From Agrypnia vestita (lineage: Eukaryota; Arthropoda; Insecta; Trichoptera; Phryganeidae), in assembly GCA_016648135.1 (NCBI GenBank), contig JADDOH010000178.1, positions 614,512 to 678,511 of the forward strand: a DNA stretch of 64,000 bases. The letters are read 5' to 3'. The notes beneath the pieces are model-generated. The model was not told the origin of the DNA. It made no database searches and worked only from the letters and a program-made list of their open reading frames with translations. The translations under genes and the position numbers were made by a program. Below, in pieces: positions 11,061 to 22,293 of the stretch. Each line of letters starts with the position of its first letter. Position 1 is the stretch's first letter.

Positions 11061-11277
11061 CAAAAAGATTCTGTAAATATATACTTGGGCTTAGCAAAGA
11101 CGCAAACCAATGTTCCGAAATTTTTGACGGGTAGCTGTTAGTACATTAAAGCACAATTGAAGATATTTTCAAACACATCTGAGCAAATATTTTAATGATA
11201 GACAAGGTATTTGAAAAATGAATATCGAAATGAATTTTCATTTACAGTGAAAATAATGGTTACGGAATTGCAAGTGT

Positions 11278-11727
11278 AGTTGACATAAAATTAATACATT
11301 GAATATACCAACGTACGACAACAATGGGTCTTTGGAATATCATTATATGGAATATTAAAATATACCGTTGGTTCTATAATTATATTGTACACTTGTCAGT
11401 ATCTAACTATATCATAAAGTATTAGCACGAATTGACTTACACAGGTTAGAGTTAGTAACTGATAAAGCAAATCATAGCACGTATTCCGCAATTATAACTA
11501 AATATAATTGCGGAATACGTGCTATGATTTACTTTATCAGATACTAACTCTAATCTGTGTAAGCCAATACATGCTAATACTTTATGATATAATTTAGTTA
11601 AATACTGATAAGTGTACAATATAATTATAGAACCAACGATATATTTTCATTTTCCAGATAATGATATTCCAACGACTCGTTGTTGTCGTACGTAGGTATA
11701 TTCAATGTATCCATGACGAAATTTATG
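11278..11727. mobile_element. Large palindromic foldback element
   Basis: Two arms of about 215 bp are inverted copies around a 6-nt centre near 11497-11502. The central stem CACGTATTCCGCAATTATA pairs with TATAATTGCGGAATACGTG. Outer parts mirror too, for example TACACTTGTCAGTATCTAAC on the left and CTGATAAGTGTACAATATAA on the right. The right tip continues into the minisatellite described next. No coding capacity. Confidence 0.85.
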
Positions 11728-12105
11728 TACACGTTAGTTTAGGTTAGGTTAGGTTACGTAGGTATATTCAATGTATCAATAACGAAATTTAATTACACGT
11801 TAGGTTAGGTGAGGTTACGTAGGTATATTCAATGTATCAATGACGAAATTTATGCACACGTTAGGTTAAGTTAGGTTACGTAGGTACATTCAATGTATCA
11901 ATGACGAAATTTATGCACACGTTAGGTTAAGTTAGGTTACGTAGGTACATTCAATGTATCAATGACGAAATTTATGCACACGTTAGGTTAAGTTAGGTTA
12001 CGTAGGTACATTCAATGTATCAATGACGAAATTTATGCACACGTTAGGTTAAGTTAGGTTACGTAGGTACATTCAATGTATCAATGACGAAATTTATGTA
12101 CACGG
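11690..12105. repeat. 61-bp minisatellite containing TTAGG-like words
   Basis: Seven units start at 11690, 11756, 11817, 11878, 11939, 12000 and 12061. The last five start points are exactly 61 bp apart. Each unit contains ACGTAGGTAYATTCAATGTA, then a TATCAATGACGAAATTTATG block and a CACGTTAGGTTAAGTTAGGT block. Units 3-6 are almost identical, so the array expanded recently. The first 36 bp of the unit equal the right tip of the palindrome at 11278-11727. Confidence 0.92.
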
Positions 12106-12289
12106 TACTGATCTAAATTAAATTTTTTAGATTTATTTCAAACGTGGACAAAAGCTATTACCGAGAGTTCTTTGAGACAAGGGATCAACGTCTCATGTAT
12201 GGACACTAACATCTAAGTCAAGATCTATCCTACTGACATAAAAAATGTTGTGATTTTTGAGTTGGAGACACAAATAAGTTGTATTTAAC

Positions 12290-12960
12290 AATATTTTTAT
12301 ATGTAGGCATGTTCTAAGAACACAGTTATCTGTGATTATGTAAACACTCTACACAATGCAACGTTCACCAATTCTACCGGAACAAGGTAGGAACAACCAC
12401 ACATTTTCAAAATTTGAAAATTCTATATCGAAGTTATGAATGTGAGAAACGTGTGCGGAAGTCTTTGAACATACCTACAAATAAAATATTGTTAAAATAT
12501 ATATTGGTGTATGAAAGAATTTAAAAAATTTAAAATACTGATTTTCAGGCGTATTCTAGTACCTATATATGCATGTTAAAATAATTCGTAAGAATTTCAT
12601 ACATACATTAAAAAGTATATTGCTTATTATTCCATCTATCATTACGGGAATTTATGTACTAGATCGGGAAAAAAGAATACAGATGTCTCTCATATAGTCC
12701 ATTCAAATAAACGAATGATTCTCAGATTTGAACTTATACAGAACTTTTAAAATTTGATGATGTGTGGATGTTCTTACGATAGAATTGGTGAACGTTGCAT
12801 TGTGCAGAGTGATCACTTAAACTAGTTAATACAAGTTGTAAGCCGTGGGCCATCGTATAAAAAGACTTACATACAGGTTTCTCATATTCATAGCTTCGTC
12901 TCTGTGAGATTTCTATAATTTATCTTAATTAAATTATACCTTGTTCCCGAAATAGAAAGG
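12290..12960. repeat. Family B foldback pieces in inverted arrangement
   Basis: The left piece ends with CACAATGCAACGTTCACCAA (12353-12372). The right piece starts with GAATTGGTGAACGTTGCATT (12781-12800) and continues to TAGCTTCGTCTCTGTGAGAT near 12892. The two ends point away from each other, with GATTTTCAGGCGTATTCTAG (also near 56340) between them. It is probably two family B copies or one rearranged copy. Confidence 0.6.
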
Positions 12961-14203
12961 TAATTATATTGCAGAATACAGAAAATGTTAATGTTTTATT
13001 ATAATGTTAATTTTCTGCCGGGAGTAAGTTATGTAAATAGACTCATGACACGATACAAACAATTAATTTTGCTAATTACTCGAGACTGAATTGCTCTGTT
13101 AACTGCTGTTTATATTTTGTTCCAGTTAAAACACATGTTCTACCTTGATGAATCTTCCCGTAGTACACTGTGCATACATAGTACCTACGTACATAATTAT
13201 ACCACGCAGATGTAGACTCAAAGACCAGTGAATCATAAAGCAGAACGATATTTCTACACGCAAAATGCTATTGTACATTGTAAAAACCACCAAATTTCCT
13301 TCTACATATTTATTAAATAAACAAGTAAATATTATAATTATTTTATTTTATTCTTAACCATACAACTTTTTGTCAATCGGTCGTGAATACGTTGATCTTG
13401 GTAGATTTTTTAAACATATTTTTTATTTTATTTTTTATTTATTAGAGACACTAACAGGATAATAGGTACATGATACTCTGATAACAAACATTATAGTGAA
13501 GACTATGCCCGTTATACCAATTACAAGTGTCTTCGGCACGCTCTAGTATCATGTATTTTTGCAATTAATTATATTTTACATGTACATTTATGTATATTAT
13601 ATATTTTGTGTTTGAGTGTAGTGCGATTAGTATTTAATGAATGATTGATTTAATGGATCTATAGGCTCATGTCATCGTTTAGAAAATGGATGTTGTGTAT
13701 GAGTGAGTTTTTGAACAATGATAAGGTATCTGCAAGGATATCAGCATCAATGTTAGGGTCAGCACAATACAATATATGACATTAGAGTAAAGTGTAAAAA
13801 TATTGTATGATAATTAGGAGATATATGAACGTTGCATTGTGTTTTATATAGTAAAATTTAAAAAACATTTTGAGAAAAAAATATATTTAATTAATTGAAA
13901 TATTGTGCATTATTGTCGATGACGACAGTTTGTTGCAATTTAATTATTGAACTGCAAAGGGCACGGCTTCCAAGACCAAGGATGGATAAAAATAAGGTAA
14001 ACTGAATAGTTTTCTTGCACCAGTGAAATTCAAAAATACCATTCATAAACTGATTAATTTAGAGGTATAGAAACAAAATCGCTGCCATGCAACAGGGAGT
14101 GAAATGATTATCTGACAGTAGTAACAGTTTTACAATTAATAAACTGCCCTTGAAAACAGTTTGTGCATTTTCGAAGAATTTTATCAAATGCATATGTTTC
14201 TTT
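12961..14203. other. AT-rich stretch, no gene recognised
   Basis: Contains a short family B-like piece near 13825 (ATATATGAACGTTGCATTGT). Otherwise no structure was found. Confidence 0.35.
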
Positions 14204-14368
14204 TTTTATTAAACGATTTACATGTATATTAATCCAAAACATGTATGGATATAGATTAATAATAAAAGAAATATTGACAAAATCAGATTGATAGATTTTT
14301 CTTTTGCTCTCCTGTAAAGTTAGTAATAATCACTAATGTTCTTTTGGCTTTCTACCCTCGATATATAT
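14204..14368. mobile_element. Foldback MITE, family J, partial copy
   Basis: Right end reads TCTTTTGGCTTTCTACCCTC then GATATATA, identical in style to the termini of the complete copy at 43711-43960. TTAATAATAAAAGAAATATT near 14255 is also shared. The left arm is missing. Confidence 0.7.
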
Positions 14369-15412
14369 TTTTAAATCAGATACACTGATGTTTGTCTTAG
14401 TTTCGTCAATTGCTACAGGCGATTTTGTTTCAATAACTCTGAATTACCAGAATTGATAAATACCTTTCTATATTCTTATCGCATATTTGTTTTAATTGTA
14501 AAATTTCCACAGCATTCAGCCCGCGCGAATATATAATACAAATATAAAATTATACATGCACGGGTAATGTAATAAGTTATATGTAATCAAATAATTGTAC
14601 CAAATCTACGCAATAGGCATTTAAATTCTCAATCATTTTATGCGCATATTTTCTATGTTGCAAAGCTTTACAAAGATATGAAAATAATTGCTTTTCTTTG
14701 TGAATAAATGTTAACTCATTTGCTACAGTCATTCTGCAATAATATTAGATAATATTTTCAAAAGGCAAACTAATTATTTACGAGTTAAAAAACGTGTAGA
14801 GAAACATCTGTGAAAACTAGGAATTTTAAAAATATACTACACGATTTTGAAGATGGGATTAAGTGTACATTTTATATTTTTTCATACTTATAATAATATT
14901 ATTTTTATGATTTTTTAAGACGATGGTCCGGAAATATGAGAGGAATTTAGGGAGAAGGAGTTTTTTCGCAGCTTGATATTTATTGATATTTAAATAATTA
15001 GGTTAATGTTAAACATAAAATTAAATAAAATAAACATCGCTTTCTGTCTATATTTGGTTGGTTTGACGAGAAAATATCAGTATACATTGATTACGCAAAT
15101 TATTAATGGATAAGATAAAAAATGCGCAGCTATAAGATAAGATAAGAGGTAGTGTATTTGCTTTTATTTTCTTGTCGTATTCTCCGAATCGTACGATTTG
15201 CCAATATGGCGCATTCAAAATTTGTAACGCGCACACAAAATTCAGCGAGTCTAACAAAAATAATGATGGACCACTTTAAATCTGAATTTCAAGTATCAAA
15301 AATTTTATCAATAAAATACACTCGATATAGCACTGTAAGCATAAAAACAAAGAATATTTAGGTGTTTTTTCAGAAATTTTTTGGTACATGCGGAAAAAGA
15401 TATCCGTATAAC
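14369..15412. other. AT-rich stretch, no gene recognised
   Basis: Short overlapping frames on both strands around 15050-15360 resemble nothing known. No repeat copy was recognised. Confidence 0.35.
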
Positions 15413-15800
15413 TAAGCAATATTGCTATTTCTGAATCTTGACAGTTATTGTATAATATTGTGACGCCGTTTTTTTTGACGTTTTATGTTTGACAGGTTTG
15501 AAATTAATGAATTCAATCAATTAGAAAGCTCATTATCCGTAATTGTGAATAACTTAACGTTTGTTTACCTTTTAGAGCTTTGATTGATAGCTTCGGAACT
15601 GGAGAGAGCTGGCACTAGACCGAGATGAGTGGAGGAAAATTATTGAGAAGGCCAAGACCCACCGAGGGTTGTAGTGCCAAGAATGATGATGATGATTGAA
15701 TTCATTAATTTCAAACATGTCAAACTTAAAACATCGAAATCGGTGGCAATACAATGTTATGTATACCCATTATATACCTGTCTAAATTGGGATATTGCTA
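15413..15800. mobile_element. Palindromic MITE, family D, copy 1, interrupted
   Basis: Left arm begins TAAGCAATATTGCTATTTCT and reaches GTTTGACAGGTTTGAAATTA. The right arm is the inverse, with TTAATTTCAAACATGTCAAA and GATATTGCTATTTTCAG. Copy 2 at 24144-24386 has the same plan without the interruption. Between 15588 and 15693 a LINE 3' end is inserted near the centre. Confidence 0.8.
15588..15693 (+). mobile_element. 5'-truncated LINE 3' end inserted in a MITE
   Basis: The 106-bp insert closely matches the last part of the LINE at 21372-21906: AACTGGAGAGAGCTGGCACT, then a GACCGAGATGAG block and a terminal (GAT)n microsatellite. A possible 6-bp target duplication GATTGA flanks it at 15582-15587 and 15694-15699. 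Confidence 0.8.
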
Positions 15801-17169
15801 TTTTCAGAATAGCACAGAGATTATGGAGATCTGATTAGAAGTATATCTGACAATGATGACGGTCTGACTTAATATTTGTTAACATCATCAGTGTTCTGGT
15901 GTTTGTTGACTCCAGTGAGGAAAGAAAGGAAGATAATAACATGAACAACGAAAGTAAGTAGGTACTTACTTGAGAAAACCTGAATTATTCATATTATGAT
16001 TTAACTTACCTAGGAGTTCGGTAGAGGTAATCTCACACCTGGATAATGGACGCGCCGATGTGCCATCTGCTATGATAATAATCGCCACGACGCGTTAGGC
16101 ACTGACATCGCTAGATGACACGATATATCGACGCAGAGTACAGAATCTATAAAAATAAATCTATCTTTTAATTAATACTTTATATCAATAGTGTTAAATT
16201 ATTTTTAAAACTGTCCCATATCATTTGATTAGACTTCATTGACCCTAAAACCCACGCACTCTACAATCGTGCAGTAAATTAACTCGATTAATTTGTTGAT
16301 TTTTAACGCAATGTTTAATTTTTATTTTCCGCATGTTGTTTCTAATTTTTCAACCATCAAAAATTTTGCTGTGTGACATATTAGTCCCCTGATTGTTATA
16401 GAATTGTTTACATTCAACTTTAACATCATACCAGGACCATCTGGTAGGGTCTTTAATGGCTTGCAGATTAAAAAATAAAATAATATACAAATATAAACTC
16501 CAAAACTTAGTTAGTGTATTTCCCAATTTCTTCTCCATCTTTAAAATTGAAAATTTTTAAGTGATATCGTGCAGCACGATCTCGTGTCATCGCGACAATA
16601 TTTGATTGCAATTTCGTTATTTTGTTTCCATAAAAATACATGCTTAAGATTATTAAATATAATAATATTGAGTACAGATGCTTCGTATTATATCTTAGGT
16701 CATTTTGGCATTAACGACGCTCCAGTTACTGAGTTAGTTAGCAAAGAAAGTACTTGTAAAATTATTCATTTCCCAATAGGTTTCATAATTGTGTCTGTTT
16801 GTTTATTTTTTACGTAAAACATTTTCATTATGTAATGTGTAATTATATATTTTAGTTCGCAATACAATGCGATGCGTTGATGCGATAACGCAAAACTATA
16901 CAAATAGCTCAAAGGAATAAATTTCACATAATTCATCTGTGTGCCCATCATTTTTCTTAATTAAGCGAATATCAAATATTTTATTGTGTTTTATATACTT
17001 CAAAGTTCTTTTTTAAAAATTGAATAAAGATAGTTTTAAAGCCCTTTATTACTGACTGTGCATAAGTGTCAACTAGTTTCGGTAGAACCCAACCTTCTTT
17101 AAGACAAGACAGCTTTTCGAATATCTGAAATTACAAAACGTACATGAAAGGTTTTCAGATTTGGAACGT
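15801..17169. other. No feature recognised
   Basis: Mixed AT-rich DNA. Frames of 60-80 codons at 16350-16950 occur on both strands and show no conserved motif. Confidence 0.35.
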
Positions 17170-17450
17170 ATATATATCAAAAATTTGATAATGTGTGGAT
17201 GTTCTTACGATGGAATTGGTGAACGTTGCATTAAGCCGGCTCCTGCAGGTCGCAAGTCCTGGGTAATCCTAAAAAAATTCACACACCTTTCCCATGTAAA
17301 TAGCTTCGTCTCTGTGAGACATCTATTATTTATCTTTATTAATAAAATTATCCCTCTGTGGACAAATCCAGTAATTGCGTTCTCAGAACATACATATAAG
17401 AATATTGTTAAAAAGTTATATATGAATGGCGTGCGTTCCTGGATTTTCAG
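17170..17450. repeat. Family B foldback, partial copy 3
   Basis: Contains ATGTGTGGATGTTCTTACGA, GGAATTGGTGAACGTTGCAT and ATAGCTTCGTCTCTGTGAGA in the family order, then CCAGTAATTGCGTTCTCAGA. The 100-codon open frame crossing it is a by-product of the repeat. Confidence 0.7.
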
Positions 17451-17793
17451 GGTTACCAGTTAAACCTCCGTTTCATGTTAGGAAAATTTTATTTTCAAAA
17501 TTAGCTGTTTCCAGATAAGAGCCAAAAACATACCAAATATTATTGGGTTATTCCAGATCTTTGTGGAAATTCCTAATTTTCTTTTAAAAGATTTTGAGGT
17601 ATAAACTTAAAATATTATAGAATTGTACAGTGTAAGATGTATTATGTATTATATTATAGATATAAGGTATACTATAGGTTATAGCTTATATTATAGATTA
17701 GGATGTATTATAGATTGTACAATAATATAGGATATGCAAATGTAAATAAATAAGTAATCATGGATAGTATATTAAAAATAAATACCTGACCTT
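17451..17793. other. AT-rich with degenerate TATTATAGATTA words
   Basis: Between about 17630 and 17720 the words TATTATAGAT and TATAGGT recur irregularly. No gene. Confidence 0.4.
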
Positions 17794-18345
17794 GTGGCAT
17801 GTATCGATTATAATATCCCTTCCACACATAGAACACGACAAATTGTCACATTCCATCGCAACATTTGCAATACTAACTATCAATCTAATTCTGTGATACA
17901 CAGAATATTGGGAACTTGTAATGAATATGGTTGCATGATTGACATTTTCGTCGACAGTCTGGAGAAAGTAAAGTTTACAATTAAAGAGGCAATACTGCTT
18001 CGTTACTGACTTCAGCTGTTAATATGTAATGGTGGGTAATATATATTTTTCGTACACATTGCCGCTTTGTACTTTATATTTTTAATTTTTGTACTCATGT
18101 TTTGGTGCTATTCCTGGTACTTTTAATAATTTGCTACTTGTAATTTATATTGTTTAATGTATGTTCTTTTTAATTTTATGATATATTTTTTTATGTAAAA
18201 GCCTATACGCATTGCTGCCCGTTACCTACTCTACATTTTTAATTTTTATATTCATGATTTGGTGCTATTCCTGAAACTTTTAATGTATGTGCTTTTTGAA
18301 ATTTATTTTATACTCTTTATGTAAAAGCCTAATGGGCGTAAACAA
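17794..18345 (+). pseudogene. CR1/Jockey-like LINE C-terminus and 3' UTR
   Basis: The frame to 18009 reads STHRTRQIVTFHRNICNTNY, then a SVIHRILGTCNEY block and DIFVDSLEKVK. This matches the usual LINE ending P-x-R-T/S-R-x(n)-N-T-N/Y-x(n)-S-P-x-x-R-x(n)-N-x(n)-D-I-F. It is followed by a 3' UTR that appears twice in tandem (18060-18210 and 18222-18330, both with GGTGCTATTCCTG and GTAAAAGCCTA) and ends in TAATGGGCGTAAACAAATAA and (AAAT)n. The upstream polymerase is missing; the 55317-55580 fragment is homologous. Confidence 0.75.
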
Positions 18346-18845
18346 ATAAATAAATAAATAAATACTAGAATATAAAATGTTAAAAAAGTTAATATACGGG
18401 GATGTCGTATTAACCAATGTAAGAAATAAAAAAAAATAAAAAAATGTAAATCTCATGAAAACTTCCATGGACACGGCTAGTAAAGCTAGGTTGATATCTT
18501 ATTTGTGTGGTTAATTATTATGTAACAAAAAATATGGGAATCTCTGTTATGGTGCAGATCAAGAGATCTTGTCTTCCGTGGAGCGGATGCTGCGCGAGAA
18601 GTGAACGGCACGAAGGAAATAGTTAATAAACACTTATGAAGTGGTATGATTATGTAGTCGTGATATAGACATTACTATATGAATAATTTAATAGAGAAAA
18701 GCATCAGTTATTCATATAAAATAGGACGAAGCCAATATGATCAAATAAACGATGTTTTGTTTTGATAAATAACGCAGATGAACTTATCTAAGGAAAGGGC
18801 ATTTCTTCAATAAATAATTCAGAATAACTTAGTGGTAATGATATA
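18346..18845. other. No feature recognised
   Basis: AT-rich; a slightly GC-richer part at 18550-18620 shows no open frame. Confidence 0.3.
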
Positions 18846-19105
18846 TACAGGGTTATTTGGAAAACATTAATATCCTCGCAGGACCATAATTCCTGTTTTC
18901 ATTATGAGTCGAAAATGTTTATGAGTTGAAGTTTCATAATAGATATAAGTTACTGTAATAATACTTCAACGTTTTGTAATAAGTAAGTCAGAAATAGTGA
19001 AAAAATGCAAACTTTGATATTGCATAACTTCATATCTATTGGTATTAGTTAAGGCAGGAATATAGTCCTGCGAGATTATTAATTTTTTCAAATAACCCTG
19101 AGTAT
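18846..19105. mobile_element. Foldback MITE with TACAGGG ends
   Basis: Left end TACAGGGTTATTTGGAAAAC, with CTCGCAGGACCATAATTCC further in. The right end is the inverse: GGAATATAGTCCTGCGAG, then TTTTTTCAAATAACCCTG. The internal AATGCAAACTTTGATATTGC is shared with 8395-8420. Confidence 0.8.
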
Positions 19106-19194
19106 GATATTCCTCGAATTGTTTTAACATATATGCACCAGTAGAATACACACCTGAATATTATTAATTTCAATTTATTACATTCATTTATTCG

Positions 19195-19275
19195 TAGAAA
19201 TTGTATGTATGATCTGAGAACAAAATTACTGGATTTTGTCCACAGAGGGATAATTATTAATTGAGATAATTTTTG
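19195..19275. repeat. Family B fragment
   Basis: ACTGGATTTTGTCCACAGAG followed by GGATAATT is the reverse complement of the internal block at 17345-17380. Confidence 0.65.
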
Positions 19276-19634
19276 TCACAAAATATATTGTATTTGGTAA
19301 ATTTACAGTAATCGTAATTTCAAAAAATGTCGAAGGAAGTGCTTCAGCGGGCGTGCGCCCGCTCACTCACCCAGCTCAGGGGAAAACTGATCATTAAACC
19401 GAAAATTTCATAAAACCGAGAACTGGAACGATAACGATAAAAATTTAACGCCACAAATTATTCAAAAAAATAATTGGCACCTTCGTCGTTGGCTTTCATC
19501 CTCAAACAAACGCCCGCGGCGAGTTCTCACGGCTAATTTACGTATACGTAAGACGCTCGCGCTTCTGCGTGTGGAGCGTGGATAGCGAGCGACCGTCAGG
19601 CTTACGTTATAACATCAAACCTGAAATATTTTCT
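19276..19634. other. Unassigned, partly GC-richer
   Basis: Positions 19340-19380 and 19490-19600 are GC-richer (GCGTGCGCCCGCTCACTCAC) but no open frame or motif identifies them. Confidence 0.3.
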
Positions 19635-19715
19635 GTACACTAGAGTGAGAAGGTTTAGATATTATGTCATTTGAGTGAGGGGGATTTTGGCAGACAACAG
19701 GTAATACAGTGTAAA
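19635..19715. repeat. Foldback family F, partial copy
   Basis: GAGAAGGTTTAGATATTATG, then TCATTTGAGTGAGGGGGATT and GGTAATACAGTG, match the left arm of the complete copy at 24793-25195. Confidence 0.65.
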
Positions 19716-19912
19716 TAAATATTTGTATAAAAAATATGTCAGCGGAGAGGATGGGGTCGAGGGAAGGGAGGGAAATGTCGATTGTGTTTTCCGCCAGATA
19801 CAAAAGAATAAATTTTCACACATTGTGGTGAGACATCATACATATGTTTAAATAAAATAACTCTTTATTTAGCAGCATTTTTTCGAGTTTTTAACCAATT
19901 TGTTTCATATCA

Positions 19913-20195
19913 CAGCTGCACTTTTATCAGGGTTGAATATTACTAATCAAAAACAGAATCACAAACAGTCAAGAAAGCAAGGGAAGAAAAAGGCAGAACG
20001 TTAATAAACAATAAGATTTATCGCATAGCCCAATTCTAGATAATTATCTTTCCTTTTCAATTAACTACACTCACCCATACCCTCTCTCTCTCACCTTACC
20101 CTCACCAAAGTTGACTTTCTGTCTCTTTCTTTCCTTATTTTTTTCTTGATTGTGATTCTGTTTTTTATTAGTAATATTCAACCTGAAACCAGCTG
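19913..20195. mobile_element. Foldback element, family L, copy 1
   Basis: The left arm (GGGTTGAATATTACTAATCA, then AAAACAGAATCACAA) is inverted in the right arm (TTGTGATTCTGTTTTTTATT, then AGTAATATTCAACCTG). Outer CAGCTG words also mirror. The middle TCGCATAGCCCAATTCTAGA is shared with 58255-58275. Confidence 0.75.
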
Positions 20196-21362
20196 TTTAA
20201 AAACTAAAAAAGTGGTGTTAAACAGAGAGTTATTTTTTTTAAAGACCAAAGTAATAAATTTGCAAAATTTGGATCAGTTCTGTCAAACGGTACAGATTTG
20301 TATGAAAATATATCAAAGAGGAGGGCGTGGGGAAAGGAGTATGGGGTAAACGGATATAGGGTTCTAAAGAATAAGTATGCAGATTTTATTTTATTTTAAA
20401 TAAACCAGACATATTTTTATATGTACTTAAGATGTCAGTCATCAAGCCCAGCATTGAAGATTTTCTTTAATTGATTTTAATATCATTATTATAATTTATA
20501 TTACTTTTACACGATATTTTGAATCACTACAATTATTACTAAGGTATTAAAAAGATGATTAATAGAAATTGAAAATAATTAAATAAATTGCTAATTAAAT
20601 AAGGTAAATCGTAATAAAAATAAAAAAGAGTTATCAGAAATCAAGCAACCTCGCTTTTAATGTGGAATTAATAGCTGTAACCTATTGAAGCACCTTGAAA
20701 AGAAGACAATAGGTCATACGAGCATAATAATTGGTTTTTAATACTATGCTTAGTGTCGTATAGGTTTTTCTTGAGTTGCGTTGTGAGCATTGGGTGATAC
20801 GGCTAAAGATCAAGAATGATCAATGATCAAAAAATGTGACAATTGGAAATAATGATACATGTTTGTTATTTTAAAATCATGTGAGCACTTTTGCAATGAT
20901 AATTTGGCTATTATTTTACTGATCTCTGTAATCAAAGCTTACCTAATACTAATGCGTAAATGTTACGATACATGGAAATGTTTTAGAATCCGCAGTGATG
21001 ATTATTATTAATGATTTGGTACATTAATTTATTGTTAAACTGTTCCGTTTGATTTTCTTTGGTTTTGCCGTGCTATTTAATTGTTAAAAATGTAGGTACT
21101 TGTGATAATAAAAGAAATTTGATATATTACAATTGACTTATGACATTCATGTCAATACTAGAAAAATTCCGTCAACAACGACGGTAAATTAATATTTTTC
21201 AAAACCATAAATTATTTTGGAAACACATACCGTGTTTTATATTGACATCTCTTATTTTGCTTCGCGCCATGACTTGTTGTTGATTACTTTTTGTTGTTGT
21301 GTGACATTCCTAATATGGATTAAATTGAATTTTTGTTACGATGAATTATATTACGCTATACT
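20196..21362. other. AT-rich stretch, no gene recognised
   Basis: No conserved frame or repeat copy seen. A 67-codon plus-strand frame at its start runs out of the foldback element. Confidence 0.35.
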
Positions 21363-21371
21363 AACTTCAGT

Positions 21372-21906
21372 TTTTTCCGCCTACAAAAGCAGATAAAATC
21401 CAGACTGCTGTCCAGAAACACCAAGATATTAGTGTACAAAACGCTTATTAGGCCAGTGCTCACGTACGCAGCTGAGACGTGGGTACTAACTAAGAGGAAT
21501 GAGCGAGCACTGGACGTTTTTGAAAGGAAAATTTTGAGGCGTATCTTCGGACCGGTTCTAGAAAATGGACTTTGGCACAAACGTTACAACAATGAGCTCT
21601 ATACTCTATTTAAGGAGCCAAACGTCACAAAATTTATAAAACTGGGAAGACTTCGGTGGCTGGGTCATGTGGAGAGAATGTCCGAGCATCAAGCACCTAA
21701 GTCCCTGCTGAACTCAAGGCCAATAGGGCGGAGGAGCTTAGGAAGGCCGAAACTAAGATGGAGTGACAACGTCCTCAAAGATATCTCTGCCTTAGAGCTT
21801 CGAAACTGGAGAGAGCTGGCACTAGACCGAGATGAGAGGAGGAAAATTATTGAGGAGGTCAAGACCCACCAAGGGTTGTACTGCCAAGAATGATGATGAT
21901 GATGAT
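21372..21906 (+). mobile_element. 5'-truncated non-LTR retrotransposon (LINE) insertion
   Basis: The insertion runs from mid-ORF to a terminal (ATG)n microsatellite at 21890-21906. It is flanked by the 9-bp direct repeat AACTTCAGT at 21363-21371 and 21910-21918 (12 bp with one mismatch if the preceding AC(T/C) is counted), the target site duplication left by target-primed reverse transcription. Truncation removed the endonuclease and most of the reverse transcriptase. The retained frame has no stop or frameshift, so the insertion is fairly young. Confidence 0.9.
21432..21893 (+). CDS. LINE reverse transcriptase C-terminal region, partial
   Basis: The 153-residue frame is the C-terminal part of a non-LTR retrotransposon polyprotein, lacking the reverse transcriptase catalytic core. 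Readable motifs in order: TLIRPVLTYAAETWVLT near residue 4 (the Y-G/A-x-E-T-W block that follows the polymerase domain), LDVFERKILRRIFGP near residue 28, RLRWLGHVERM near residue 72, then GRPKLRW and the end block WRELALDRDERRKI. The frame stays open upstream to the insertion edge at 21372 (FFRLQKQIKSRLLSRNTK), so the listed Met is not a real start. It ends five codons before the ATG-repeat tail. It cannot mobilise itself and has no host role. Confidence 0.85.
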   Translation: MYKTLIRPVLTYAAETWVLTKRNERALDVFERKILRRIFGPVLENGLWHKRYNNELYTLFKEPNVTKFIKLGRLRWLGHVERMSEHQAPKSLLNSRPIGRRSLGRPKLRWSDNVLKDISALELRNWRELALDRDERRKIIEEVKTHQGLYCQE

Positions 21907-21918
21907 ACCAACTTCAGT

Positions 21919-22293
21919 AACATCCCAATATATGATGTTTCGAAATTATCGTGACAAACTTTGTGGAAGTTTATTGTAATATATTTAAAAAATATATATA
22001 TTCCAATATACGATGTTGTACAAACCGCTTTGGATTGCTATAATCTATCGCTAGACAATTCTTGGTTTAATATGTCCGTATAATTTGATGTTGCTTTGCG
22101 ACAAAAATAGCAGTTGTTGTTTTATGTTGCTATGTGATATAATATGTCATAAATTGTATTTACAGTCGTGTTGCTTGTCTTGTTGCCTGTCATGACGGAA
22201 CACTTGTGTCGGTCTTGGCCTAGCAGTGCTGAACATCGGCCGCGAGGCGACCGATCAATAATAATATTGCTTTCTTCCATTTTGATAAACTAA
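21919..22293. other. No feature recognised
   Basis: AT-rich flank between two LINE copies; the last 80 bp are GC-richer but unassigned. Confidence 0.3.

Noticed and set aside
11690..12105. A CRISPR array
   Set aside because: Units are contiguous 61-bp tandem repeats without unique spacers, and the sequence is an animal genome.
17161..17463. A 100-codon protein gene
   Set aside because: The frame lies on a family B foldback repeat, whose other copies do not keep the frame open.
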